Below are positions 34,849 to 45,600 of a DNA stretch of 64,000 nucleotides, piece after piece; the first letter of the stretch is position 1; each line of letters begins with the position of its first letter. Position numbers and translations under genes: made by a program. The notes beneath the pieces are model-generated. The model searched no databases. It saw only the letters and a program-made list of their open reading frames with translations, and was not told the origin of the DNA. Source of the DNA: Hippophae tibetana (lineage: Eukaryota > Streptophyta > Magnoliopsida > Rosales > Elaeagnaceae); contig CM072812.1 of NCBI GenBank assembly GCA_037013495.1, positions 74,035,340 through 74,099,339 on the forward strand. Direction: 5' to 3'.

Positions 34849-34980
34849 AGAGTGCTCCCAGGAAAGAATGGTGGTGCAAACGGCACCTTAAATACCATTC
34901 TCCTAGCCAGAGCAACGTTCCCAGGAAAGACTAGTGGCACAAAGGCTTCCAAGAACTAGTCTCCTAGACAGAACTCCCTT
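34849..34980 (-). promoter_or_regulatory. Two tandem stem-loops in the leader with compensating stem changes
   Basis: Stem 1 is agaatggt (34865-34872) with accattct (34894-34901). Stem 2 is agactagt (34928-34935) with actagtct (34955-34962). Each is flanked by cccaggaa and ctcctag in the same order, so they are duplicated units whose stems differ by paired substitutions. This suggests a selected RNA structure, for instance in packaging or translation; the role is inferred. Confidence 0.65.
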
Positions 34981-35031
34981 AGATTTTTACTTTTTATGTT
35001 ATTTAGTTAATTAGGTATAAATTCAAGTAAT

Positions 35032-35072
<41 letters not shown>

Positions 35073-35147
35073 AACGGTAATTTTATTTTACTATTCACGC
35101 TATATAATGTCTTATTAACTTAAAATTTTTTTTGAAATTTAAGTTTT

Positions 35148-35195
<48 letters not shown>

Positions 35196-35275
35196 AACGG
35201 TAATTTTATTTTACTATTCACGCTATATTATTTCTTATTAACTTAAAATTTCTTATATTTTGAATTTTGAATTTT
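35032..35275 (-). repeat. 123-bp tandem repeat with poly-T/poly-A tracts in the leader
   Basis: atgaacggtaattttatttt at 35070 recurs at 35193 (period 123), each preceded by a T run of close to 40 bases. A degenerate third copy of the motif starts near 35318. Confidence 0.85.
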
Positions 35276-35547
35276 TTTTTTTTTTTTTCTTTGTTTTGTT
35301 TTTTTTTTTTTTACTATTTATGAACGGTAAATTTTTTTACTTCAAATTTCAAATTTCTAAATTATTTTAAAAAAAAAAAAAAAAAATTATTATTTTTTTT
35401 ATTTTTTATTTTTTATTTTATTTTTTATTTTTTATTTTTTTTATTTATTATGAATTTTGAAATTTGATTATTATTAAAATATCACAATTATTTACAGCAC
35501 AAAAATGTTTTTAAAATTTTGATAAATAATTTAAAAACGCTATTCCT

Positions 35548-35565
35548 TCCCCGGCAACGGCGCCA
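35548..35565 (-). other. Primer-binding site of the Athila-like element
   Basis: Minus-strand tggcgccgttgccgggga, separated from the 5' LTR by six bases (aaaact on plus). This PBS type is common in Athila/Tat elements and has been assigned to tRNA-Asp in Athila. Confidence 0.85.
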
Positions 35566-35571
35566 AAAACT

Positions 35572-37684
35572 TGATGAACGAAAACCGGCATCGCCGATCT
35601 TCGCAAATACTTTGGTTTTAATATTTATAAAACTCTCGCAAGTGCACGAATCATTTCGAAGAAAATGATAAGTATACTCCCAAGGTCGATCTAAGGAAGG
35701 AATGTATGTGATTTTTAATTTATTATTCAAACTTTTAAAAACGAAATTAAATCCTAAACATCCTGTCACGATAGTTTGGTTTTTGTGTTCCTAATCTAAT
35801 AACATAAAATAAACATATATACAGATTAATTAAATATAATCTAATAACATAAAAATAAACATAGATACAAATTCAATAAATAATTATCTAAAAATAAACA
35901 TATATACGGATTCAATAAATATTCATGCAAATTTTTATCATTTATATTAGCGGAGTATTTATGGATATAATAACTAAATTAATTATGCTTGCTCATATTA
36001 ACTAGGTTATTAAAGATATAAATTGATATTTTATTGATTCTCTCTTTTTTATATAAATACCACCTTTGGTGGGGTTAGATATTCTTTGTTAACTAAACAA
36101 ATCAATTAACACCTATGGGTGGGGTTGATAACTAATATGCTTAATTAAATTAATTCCTTTTTCTAAGAGATTGAAAATGAACCATTTAAATGCCACCTTT
36201 GGTGGGGTTAGACAATTTAAACATTATTCAAGGTGTCCAAATTAAACTTAAAAATTTAATTATCCGAGTACAAACTTTCAAGTTTTAAAACCACTATTGA
36301 AAACATGTTGTCAATACATTTTCACATAATAATTCTTATAAAAACTTTTGAAATAGAGTTTCACTCTAACTACCGGGCGATTGTACCAACAAATAAAAGA
36401 GCACTACTCTAAATTAGACCGGATAACTAAACCTTAAAATCTAATTTTCGGGTTTAAGTTTGTAATGAAAAATAATATATTTCTCTCTAACATTCTTAAT
36501 ATAAAATCTTGAATAAAAACAAAATCAATTCATTTTAAAGATTTTTACCTATTTAATATTTCGCAAGCATAACAACGTCGTTATTACATCATTTTTACTA
36601 AACAGCTAGCATAGTTAAATTTAACCACAGACAAGTTGAATATAACATGTAAGAATAAAGCATAAAAATAACTGTAAAGAAAATAAAATCCTTACAGAAC
36701 TTCGACGCTATTCCCGTTGCTAGAAAACCTCCGAGCGGAATTTGCACTTCCATATATTGAATCAAAAATCTAAATTATTACAAAAACATTACAAGTTCCT
36801 CTCAAAAAGAGAAGAACACTAAACCTAAGAGAATTGAACTAAAAACTAAGAGAAAAACTAAGAAAAGCTTAGAAACTTAGAAAGAAACTAAGAGAAACTA
36901 AAAACTAAGAAATGAGAGAAAGAAAGAAGAGAGAAGTGAGTTTTGAAGGTGTGATTTGAAGTGAATGGAAGGGGGGTATTTATAGGTGAGGATGGAGAGA
37001 AAAAATGAGTAAAAAAATGTTAAAAAAATATTAAAAAATGTAAAAACGCGTATTGGACTTGCTGATGTCATCAATGACGTCAGCATGACGTCACAGGGGC
37101 GGCTGCACGTGAAAAATGGGGCGAAAACGCGTTGGGCGCGCGGATGGGCGGCTGCTGGGCGCTGCGCGCGCGCGCTGGGGCTGTCGCTGCGCGCAGCTCG
37201 GCGCGCGTGAACAGTGCCAGCGCGCTGCGTTGCGCGCAGCTGGGCATGCCAGCGCGCGCGGGCGCGCGCGGGATGGGGCGCTGGGGCGCGCTGGGGCGCG
37301 CTGGGGCGCGCGCGGCTGGGCGCTGGGGCGCGCGCGGCTGGGCGCTGGGGCGCTGGGCTGCGCGCACGGCCGGGCTGCGACGCGCGATTTCCGTCTTTTT
37401 GACATTTTTGACCTTTTCGACCCATTTCGTCCGATTTTTCCATGTTTGTTGACCTTTTCTCACTTATTTATTGATATATTTGTGATGTATTGCTTCAAAT
37501 ATTCCTCTTTAAGTCTTTACATTGCGTTTTTAAGCCAAAATACCTGAAAAACAATAAAAATACCCGTGATTCCGAAAAAGACAAATTTATATAAATATAT
37601 GATAAAACATATAAATATATGTATTTTTAATCAATTAAGGTACATAAAATCATGGTTATTTTAGTGCTTTTTGAGCACTCATCA
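35572..37684 (-). repeat. 5' LTR of the Athila-like element (functional promoter copy)
   Basis: 2113 bp, same length as the 3' LTR and with all features at constant offset. GC-rich island 37095-37390; TATA box 36977-36985 on the minus strand. Confidence 0.95.
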
Positions 37685-37689
37685 GTTAA

Positions 37690-38051
37690 CGGCTATACAA
37701 ACTGATTATGACACTAAGTTTAAGCCCCTCATGAGTGAATTACAAAAGGAAGGTGTTATGCTTAGATTTACATTCCCTCACACCTCTGAGAAAAATGGTG
37801 TGGTAGAATATAGGCATAGGAAGATTGTGGAACAAGGACTAGCTTTACCCTTAGTTATGCATATGCCTTTTGTTTACTGGCCATTTGATATAAGGACAGT
37901 AGCCAATTTGTTAAACAGACTACCTACCAAAATCCTTTCAAGATTGTCTCCTTATAAAGTGTTATTATCTGCACCACCTGACTACTTACAACTCAAAGTA
38001 TTAGTTTGTGAATGTTTTCCATGTGTGCGAGCATATATAGTCATAAATTAG
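37690..38051 (+). pseudogene. Copia integrase, continuation of copia-3
   Basis: After the Athila-like element the frame resumes with IQTDYDTKF (second-Asp block; the usual DNGGEF is decayed), FPHTSEKNGVVEYRHR (the catalytic Glu block, where copia has QNGxVERKHR) and RLPTKILSRLSPYKVL. Stops follow. Confidence 0.8.
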
Positions 38052-38819
38052 AGCTAAATGCCACTTCTTGTGTGCTTGTTAGCTATAGTGGAAATAAAAA
38101 GGCTTCTTATGCTTAGATAGGAAAATTGGAAAAGTTATGTCTAATAGACATGTTGTGTTTAATATGGAAAGTTTTCACTTTTAAAAAGATAGTGAAGTTT
38201 TTTTTGGTAGTGTTGTTCTAGCCTTCACCTCGATGATATTGTTTGGTATTTTGCCTGTGTTTGCTACTTCTCCATGAATTAAGTTTCCATCCAACTTGCA
38301 CCAATCTAAATTACATGATAGAGGTATGCGTACAACTTTTCCTATAGAGTCATTATCTGATACAAACAAAAGATAAATTCTTGTAACGTTGTCCCTGTTA
38401 TGATACAATCTGAATCAAGTGATAGAGATATGCCTAGTCAATCAAGCTCAACTAGTCCTACATATGTTCCTAGCTTATCTCATGAATTAAATGACTCTCA
38501 ACTCATGTCTCAGTTAGAGTATATTAACTCCTTAATGCTCTTATAACCATGTGTTAATCCTCACTAATTACTCATGGCAATGAATTAGTACTATACTTAC
38601 CACCTTAGGTAGTAGATATCAATGTGCCTCCATCCACATCTAACACTCTAAATGTTCTTGTTCAATTACCTGATATTTCCAAAATGTCTTTACTCTACCA
38701 TCTAATACATATACCATGGTTACATGTTCCTAAGATGGTGTGTTTCAACCCAAGGCACTTGTCTCTACCATATACTTTCATCATAAACGATACTTAGGAG
38801 CTCGTAATGTTGCGTGTTG
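38052..38819 (+). pseudogene. Copia-3 integrase C-terminus and inter-domain region, heavily decayed
   Basis: Short pieces such as RGMRTTFPIESLSDTNKR-like Ser/Thr-rich linker translations can be seen in several frames, with no intact domain. Position between integrase and RT is as expected for copia. Confidence 0.45.
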
Positions 38820-39957
38820 GACTTCATCCAATTACATGCAAATGGTTGTTCAAGGTAAAGTTGCTAGTTGATGGTGCCTTAGAGAAATATAAGGCAAGAT
38901 TGGTGATGAGAGGTTTCTTACAATAGTTTGGAGTGGACTTCAAAGAAACATTCAAGCCTGTGGTGAAAACTACTACAATAAGAGTTTTTGTCATATTAGC
39001 TCTATTTGCAGAGTGAAAAATAAGGAAAATTGATATGAATAATGCATATTTCAATGGAGATTTAATTGAAAATGTCTACATGACTCATCCCCTATCTTTG
39101 AAGATGGTTTTGGATGTGTGTGTAGTAGGGGTCTCCATAGTCAAGTTTGGTTCGATTTTGAGTAAAACAAATTTTACCGGACCGAATCGAACCGAACCAA
39201 ACCATTTGGTTATTAAAAATATTATAACCGAACAGTTTGGTCCAGTTTGGTTAGCTATTTTCAAAAGTTTGGTCTAGTTTGGTTAGCTATTTTCAAAAGC
39301 TTGTCTGGTTAATAATACATAAATATGATACACCTAATGATATACCTTTGATTAAAATATGAGAAATTTAATCAACGGTTTGTGAGAAGTGATATGTGAA
39401 ATTTAATATATTATTAAAATTGGTCCGGTCCGTTCTAACCGGTTTAAAAATTAATATAACTAGACCGAATTGTTTGAAAAATGGTTTTAATTAATACAAA
39501 CCAGACTGGACCGATCTGGTCCATTTTTTTGGTTTAATTCAATTTGGTCTGATTTTTGGACACCTTTAGTGTGGACTTAAAAAGGCACTAAATGGGCTTA
39601 AACAAACCTTATAGTCTTGGTAATATTGAATATTATATACATGCTTTATAGCCATGGGATTCCATAACTCAAAAGCTGATAGTACCCTTTTTATTAAGTC
39701 CTCTTTTACTTACTTTCTGGTCATCTTGCTATATGTTGATGCCATATTATTGACAAGTTCAATTCTGGTGATGGTTGATCAATTATAATCGATTTAAACA
39801 CAAATATCACATTGAAAGACTTAAGAGTGTTCAAATACTTCTTAGGCATGAAGGTCAACTACTTTAGTGAATGTATTCTCCTCTCTTAACAAAAATATAT
39901 TCAAGAATTGATCGATGCTTTTGGTTTAATAGAATTAAATCCCTTCACCATAACAAT
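38820..39957 (+). pseudogene. Copia reverse transcriptase of copia-3, interrupted by a MITE
   Basis: KWLFKVK, YKARLVMRGF and IDMNNAYFNGDL blocks (38830-39060) are RT fingers/palm, with Asn for Asp/Lys in the DVxxAFL motif. The LKRH*MGLNKP segment after 39568 is the decayed LYGLKQAP block. The catalytic YVDD region at about 39735 is degraded (LYVDAIL-like). DLRVFKYFLGMKV follows near 39820. The hAT-like MITE at 39126-39568 lies exactly between two adjacent RT blocks. Confidence 0.75.
39126..39568. mobile_element. hAT-like MITE inserted in copia-3 RT
   Basis: 443 bp with terminal inverted repeats taggggtctcca and (inverse) taaaggtgtcca. The flanks gtgtgtag and gtgtggac could be a decayed 8-bp duplication, typical of hAT. 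Inside, accgaaccaaacc/ggtttggt-type sub-terminal repeats are repeated and inverted. Non-coding. Confidence 0.8.
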
Positions 39958-40139
39958 GAGCTTAGAAGCTATACTAGCTAATTCTGATGGATCAAATTTG
40001 AAAAATGCTATAACTAACAAGAAATTGGTTAGTTCTTTGCAATACCTCACCATGTCAAGGTCTTATATCTCTTTTTCTCTAAACAAGCTTTACCAATTTA
40101 TGTCATCAACTATAGATAGTCATTGGTTTTCTCTTAAAT

Positions 40140-40631
40140 GACTATTGAGGTATCTAAAAGACACAACTCAATTTGGCTTGACACTAACTAAGCTTGAATG
40201 TTTGGATTTACTAGTACACTATGATGTTAACTATCCTAGCTACCTTGATGATAAACACATCATTGATGCATTTTGTGTTTTCTTTGGAAGGTGTTTTGTG
40301 TTATAGCAACCCTTTAAACAAACAAATAGTAGAAGCACCACTGAGAGTGAGGATCGTGCCATGACCATTGTATTAACTAAGATTATTTGGTTGGAATATC
40401 TATTTCATGAGTTGCAAATTTAGAGTGGCATATCTATGCTCTTAAAAAATAGTGTGAGTGCCAAAGCATATGCACATGATCCAATATTTCATACTCAAAC
40501 AAAGCACATTGAGATGGATCATCATTTCATCAATGATCGTGTTGTTCAAGGCTAGCTGGTGATTGAATATGTTTTATCGGTTGATCAAGTGGTTGATGCA
40601 CTTACCAAGCCATTTCCTAAATATTCTATCA
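40140..40631 (+). pseudogene. Copia RNase H of copia-3, broken, no 3' LTR after it
   Basis: LLRYLKDTTQFGL, STTESEDRAMT, TKHIEMDHHFI and VVDALTKPFPK blocks are the copia RNase H and its end. Immediately after, the sequence matches the Athila-like LTR at 63480, so the copia 3' LTR has been lost or cut off. Confidence 0.75.
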
Positions 40632-41722
40632 ATTTTTGGTTTGTAACAAACTTTAAATTCTAATTTAATTTGACATATAAAGAAAGCAAATAAATTAAAG
40701 TAGATACAAATCAATGAAATTAAAATAAACTTTTACTCATTTTGCACAACTAAGCAAAGATGAATTGTCTAATGCTTAAATCTAAAATATTTTTTTTATG
40801 GTTAAAAATCTGGAGATTGTGAATAAGAAATAATTTTAAAACTTTTATTTATTTAAATCACAAAACTATTCTTATAATCATTAGAAGTAGAGGCCAAAAT
40901 CCCAAATATAGATTTAGCTAATCATAGTTAAATTTAAAAAAAAAAAGACAATTTAACTACAAAATGGATCCTATTACAAAGATAAATAAAAGATATAACA
41001 ATAAAATTACACATTCTTGATAAAAAAATGATTCCAGATCCTTGAATGGGTTGTCATTACCTTTTTACAATTTGAGGGTTTTCTCTCTATATCTATTCAT
41101 AGTGGTGGAACGACTAACTTAAATTCTACACCTAAACTAAGCTGGTTGACCTAAAATTATAATATGAAAAGCTTAAAAAAATAATAATACAAAATTGTTA
41201 TGTATAGGTAAAAATGGTGTATAGAGTGCTTCGGGTCGATTTAAGGAAGGTGCATTACGACACAAGCATTTCACCGCTGCGGCATATGATGCATAACACT
41301 TCACCCAATCAAAAACAGAGAATTTTGCATCGTGGCCCATATTAATCCACTCCATGGCATATGTTGTCATATGTGCCCAGTAAATCCATATCAAACAGTG
41401 TGCACTGCTATACACAACAATCCTTACCTTGGCACACTTCACTTTTCTTCAAATGTGCCTTGATACTTTAAAATTGATTGGTTCTTTATGTAAGAATTGT
41501 ATGCCTTATTCTTTTAAGCTCATAGGGTGCAAATTGAATGCTTCAAATGTTGATAAATCTATAAATTTAAAGATAAAAAACCTAAAATACAATAGAAATA
41601 CTCGTGTTTTTCAACATATAGATTTGCATAAATATTCATATAAATATGCTATAATCAAACTTATTTATCATATTTAAGTATAATAAAATCACAAAATATT
41701 AGTACTTTTTAAGCACTTATCA
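40632..41722 (-). repeat. 3' LTR remnant of the old Athila-like relic
   Basis: Its start (ggtttgtaacaaactttaaa) matches 63484 onward, about 170 bases inside the right LTR, so the outer end is truncated. It ends aagcacttatca, like agcactcatca of the intact element. The following caactctaaccagcttcttgctag matches the intact element right after its 3' LTR. Confidence 0.7.
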
Positions 41723-42053
41723 CAACTCTAACCAGCTTCTTGCTAGCTTCTAGTAAGGAAATCGATATAAAAACTAAAAACAAAAACTAAACTAAATTAA
41801 AGTACAATAAATCATTTTCATAGATTGAAACGATTGTATTTAGCATATAGAACAAGTGTTTAAACTCGTAGGTGGTCCTAGTGGACGAGTTTAAGTCTTA
41901 TGAGAGCTTTCATTATGATACCCACAAACATCCTAACATGAAAAAATTAAACTAAAAATAAATCTTAAGACAAAATGATGCATACCCTCTAAGCGAATAA
42001 CCCTAGGAACCCACAAACTCAAAGGAATAGAAACGATTGAATTGATAAGAACA
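41723..42053 (-). other. Internal segment 1 of the old Athila-like relic
   Basis: Aligns with 25912-26110 of the intact element: accagcttcttgctag, gattgaaacg and tgatacccacaaaca are shared. Non-coding. Confidence 0.75.
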
Positions 42054-42540
42054 TGTTAAAGATGATCATATTAGAACCCTAAGAAAATAAAGTCCTTAAA
42101 ACCCCAATCTTGAGACGCTACAAGGGATGATCGCTTCTTTTAATAAGTCGAATTCAAGTATTCAATCAAGAACATAAAAGGCAAAGCAAAATCTTTCTAA
42201 AATATAATTTTCCTTAATAATATTCGGTGTTCTCTCCAAATTACATAACTGTTCTTTTATAAGCAAGAAACCCTAATAGAAGAACCCTAGACAACATGGG
42301 CTTTATTTAGTGGTGGATTGGGCCTAATCCAACCTTAAAAAATAAAATATTGAAAGACTTAAAATAAAAATCCCACAATTAACTAAAATAAAAATATCTT
42401 GCTAAAGTAACTCTTACACCCAATTTGATCTTCCAAATCTATCCCTAGTCATTGGACACCAATTCCTTTTTGAGAATATTTGGAAATATCAACTTGACCA
42501 ACACTTGGGAACATGAACTTGATCAGTACCTCAATCTTCA
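42054..42540 (-). repeat. 3' LTR of the nested gypsy element
   Basis: About 487 bp; matches 45084-45600 with substitutions and an insertion of about 40 bases in the right copy. Confidence 0.8.
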
Positions 42541-42571
42541 TTATTCCCCTCCTCTTTGAAAAGATTCATCC

Positions 42572-44590
42572 TCAAATCTTAGCTATATAAGAAGGTCGAT
42601 TTGGTATAACGGATCCATGTGTGAAGTCTATTTGATGCTCAATTTTTCTCAAAGGAGGTAATCCATGAGGAATCTCTTCAGGAAATAGATCCTCAAAGTC
42701 CATCAATAAAGACACAACAAAACTAGGCAAAGATGAGTTAAGATCATTAGTAAAAAGATAAATATCCTTGTAAATAAGTACAAGTACTTGTTGCCTTGCC
42801 ATCATTACGCTCTTAATCTCATGTTTTTCAACAAATGCACTCATTCTTTTATTTTTCTCTCCTTTTTGCTCACTTCTCTCTATTTTTTGCTCATTTTTCT
42901 CTCATTTGTGCTCACTTTTATCTCTTTTGTGCTCACAGTTCTCTCTTTTGTGCTCACTTTTCTCTCTTTTTGAATTTTCTCTTAATTACACTTTTGTTTT
43001 TCCCTCAACTTGCACTCTCTTGATATTCTAATATGGTCCTCATAAGTTTGCAAAGGTTTGATAGGGGATAATACAACTTTTTGGTTGTTCATTTAAAAAA
43101 GAGTATCGATTTTTATACCCATCATACATCACCCTTCTATCAAACTACCATGGTCGTCCAAGCAAAATATGAGCAGCATACATTTGGTACTACATCACAA
43201 AAAACCTCATCCTCATACTTGCCAATTGAAAAAGGAACCTAAACTTGTTTGTTGACATTAACTTCTCCATAATCATTCAACCATTGTAGTTTGTACAGTT
43301 TGGGATGTTTTTTCCACTTCAAATTCAACTTTTCTACCAATAAAATACTAGCAAAATTAGTGTAGCTCCCACTATCAATAATAACTATGCATATATCCTT
43401 CACATGACATCTTGTATGAAAAATATTCTCACGCTGCTTCTCATCTCCTTCATTCTTAGGTTGTATATTCAGTTCTCTTCTTGTGACTAGTAATTCTCCA
43501 TGCATAGGTTCTTCCACTTCTACATCAGAACAATCCTCCAATGGTGGCATTTCATCATCACTTGAACTAACACTTTTAATTTCTCCATTATCCCATACTA
43601 CCATAACCCTTTTATTTAGGCTTTTAGAAGCAATATGTCCAAGTCCTTAGCACCTAAAACACTTAATATCAGATGATTTAGTAAGATTTTTGGTTTTGGT
43701 TTTACCATTAGGAAAAACAACTAAATTTTTTGACTTTGCTTCATCTATTGTTCTCAAGGCAGCTTTGTTGTCCTTCTAATGCAATTTCCATAGAGAACTA
43801 GTGGATGCACTAGATCTGAACCTCTTCGAATTGGTTTGCTTCTCCATTTTAATGGCTTTATGTAGTAGTTCTTCCATCTCCACATAATGTTACAATTCAA
43901 CCACATAAGTAATTTTCCTATTTAATTTGCAATGAATCTGGCCATTGTTGCTTCTCTATCTTCCTCTATGTTTGCTCAAATCATGTCAATTTCCATCTCC
44001 TTATAATAATCCTATACACTCATGGAACCTTGAACTTTCCCTTGTAACTTTCTATATAAGTCCCTATATTAATGGCTAGGTATGAACCTCTTAAGCATTG
44101 CCAATTTCATCTCTTCACATGATCGAATAGGTTTCTCACCAGTGCTTCGACTATTGACCACCAATTGATCCCACTATATACTAGTATAATCTGTAAATTC
44201 TATGGCTACAAGCTTTACTTTATTCTCCTTGGATTAATTATGACAATCAAATACGTGCTCAACCTTTCTTTCCCACTCCAAGTATAAACTCAGAATCATT
44301 TTTTTTTTTTTGAAAAGGCAGAATTTCCATCTTTATATTGCCTATATTGCTATCTTCTTTAAAGTTAGTCTTTTTTTTTCATTTATAACTTACTCTCTCC
44401 TTCACATTGGAATCAACTTCTTCTTCCTTGAACTCATGTCTTTTATGTCTTCTTTTATATTATTCAGAACCAGAAGAGGATTCTAAATCATCCAACCTTA
44501 CATTCATCCTCTTAAATTGGTCATGAATAGATGTGATGAAAAATTTCAAGTCAACCTTTTGTGGTTCTTCTCCTTCCTAACTCATGTTGT
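42572..44590 (-). pseudogene. Gypsy gag-protease and RT N-terminus, broken
   Basis: On the minus strand the Gag part lies at about 44590-43620, in fragments: RMNVRLDDLESSSGSE near 44510-44463 and ATMARFIAN near 43950. A zinc-knuckle remnant lies at about 43640. The 121-codon frame 43604-43239 has SSDDEMPPLEDCSD, then FHTRCHVKD and IIDSGSYTNFAS, the protease active site (D-S-G-S). After a highly charged linker the frame 42844-42572 reads FEDLFPEEIPHGLPPLRKIEHQIDF, trimmed here as the RT-entry block of plant gypsy elements, and ends at the PPT. Most of pol is deleted. Several stops occur. Confidence 0.8.
42838..42972 (-). repeat. About 20-bp minisatellite coding a charged linker in the gypsy polyprotein
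   Basis: Roughly six imperfect copies of tttgtgctcacttttctctc. On the minus strand they code a Lys/Glu/His-rich repeat (KREKSEHK-type), between the protease and RT segments. Confidence 0.8.
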
Positions 44591-44799
44591 CAACCTGTAA
44601 AATAAAATGAGATAACCCACGTAATTCCTCACGTGTTTACTCTCAAATAAGATTGTTATCACTCTTTTTTATCACTCAAAGCTCACGCCAATTTCCTTTG
44701 TGTTATTAACAAAATCAAAGAATCCAACTAATCTCAAGAAGTAACCATTTTATTGGTGACAATATCAAAAGTCAGAATTCTAAAATCTTAATGGAAAAG

Positions 44800-44920
44800 T
44801 ATGACAAAAAGAGTCCAAAGAGGACTCTAAAGAAAGACTCTTGACCAGATAAAGAAAGACTCTTGACCAGATAAAGAAATAATAATGACCAAAGAGAACT
44901 CTAAAGAAAGAATCTTGATC
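44800..44920. repeat. Short tandem repeats near the 5' LTR of the nested gypsy element
   Basis: aaagactcttgaccagataa occurs twice in direct succession (about 44834 and 44858), flanked by gaggactctaaagaaag variants. Confidence 0.75.
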
Positions 44921-45083
44921 AACCATGATTCATTTTTTTTAAATCAATCTTGGGCCCCAAGAACAAAATAAAGGCAAAACCAATTTAAAAAAGAACAAGA
45001 AAACTCAGCAAGAAAATAAGAATTAGATTCTTGAATAATCTACTACATTATTTTCCTTTTCTTCTTTTTTTTACTCTTGTTTC

Positions 45084-45600
45084 TGCTGAACAAAAAACAA
45101 ATTCGAAACCCTAAGGAAAAAAAGTCCTTAAAACCCCAATCTTGAGATGCCACAAAGGATGATCACTGCCTTTGATAAGTTGATTTCAAGCAATCAATCA
45201 AGAACACAAGAAGGCAAAGCAAAAGCTTTCTGAAATATACATTTCATTAATGATATTCATTGTTCTCTCCAAATTACATAGCATCTCTTTTATAAGCAAG
45301 AAACCCTAATAGAAAAACCCTAAACAACATGGGCTTTGTTTAGTGGTGGATTGGGCTTAATCCATCCTTAGAAAATAAAACACTAAAAGACTTAAAATAA
45401 AAAAGCCCACATTTAATTAAAATAAAAATTTCTAAACATTAAAAGGCACATAATTAATTAAAACAAAAATTGCTTCCTAAAGTAACCCTTGCACCAAAAT
45501 TGATCTTCCAAATCTATTCCTAGTCATTGGACCACCAATTCCTTGCAAAGGATCTTGAGAATATTTGGAAATATCAACTTGATCAGCACCTCAATCTCCA
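45084..45600 (-). repeat. 5' LTR of the nested gypsy element
   Basis: About 517 bp; ends ctcaatctcca, parallel to ctcaatcttca of the other LTR. Confidence 0.8.

Larger units (their letters stand above)
34669..35547 (-). other. Long repeat-rich 5' leader of the Athila-like element
   Basis: Between PBS and gag-1 (element sense) it contains a roughly 123-bp tandem repeat with poly-A tracts (35032-35275), A/T simple repeats (35370-35450) and, nearer the ATG, two tandem stem-loops (34849-34980). No coding frame. Confidence 0.8.
23799..37684 (-). mobile_element. Intact, young Athila-like Ty3/gypsy LTR retrotransposon with two gag genes
   Basis: The 13,886-bp element is bounded by 2113-bp LTRs (23799-25911 and 35572-37684), TG...CA ends and a gttaa target duplication. 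Reading on the minus strand the order is 5' LTR, PBS, leader, gag-1 (34668-33331), gag-pol (32967-27796), about 1.9 kb non-coding, PPT, 3' LTR. The PBS (tggcgccgttgccgggga) and the protease/RT sequence type point to the Athila/Tat group of plant gypsy elements. Both coding frames are open, the LTRs look identical in all stretches compared, and no env-like gene is seen. The double gag is unusual. Confidence 0.95.
21990..40631 (+). mobile_element. Ty1/copia retrotransposon copia-3, split by an Athila-like element
   Basis: The left part (to 23798) carries gag, zinc knuckle, protease and early integrase. The right part (37685-40631) continues integrase, RT and RNase H. The 13.9-kb Athila-like insertion has a 5-bp duplication gttaa (23794-23798 and 37685-37689). 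A hAT-like MITE interrupts RT at 39126-39568. The copy is full of stops. Its 3' LTR is missing: right after the RNase H end the sequence changes to an Athila-like LTR relic. Confidence 0.85.
42054..45600 (-). mobile_element. Ty3/gypsy element nested in the old Athila-like relic, internally deleted
   Basis: LTRs at 42054-42540 and 45084-45600 share long blocks (aaaccccaatcttgaga, gcaagaaaccctaatag, tttagtggtggattggg). On the minus strand a polypurine tract (caaagaggaggggaataa, 42557-42541) precedes the 3' LTR. The internal region encodes gag, protease and the start of RT only; the RT core, RNase H and integrase are deleted. No clear target duplication was found. Confidence 0.8.
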
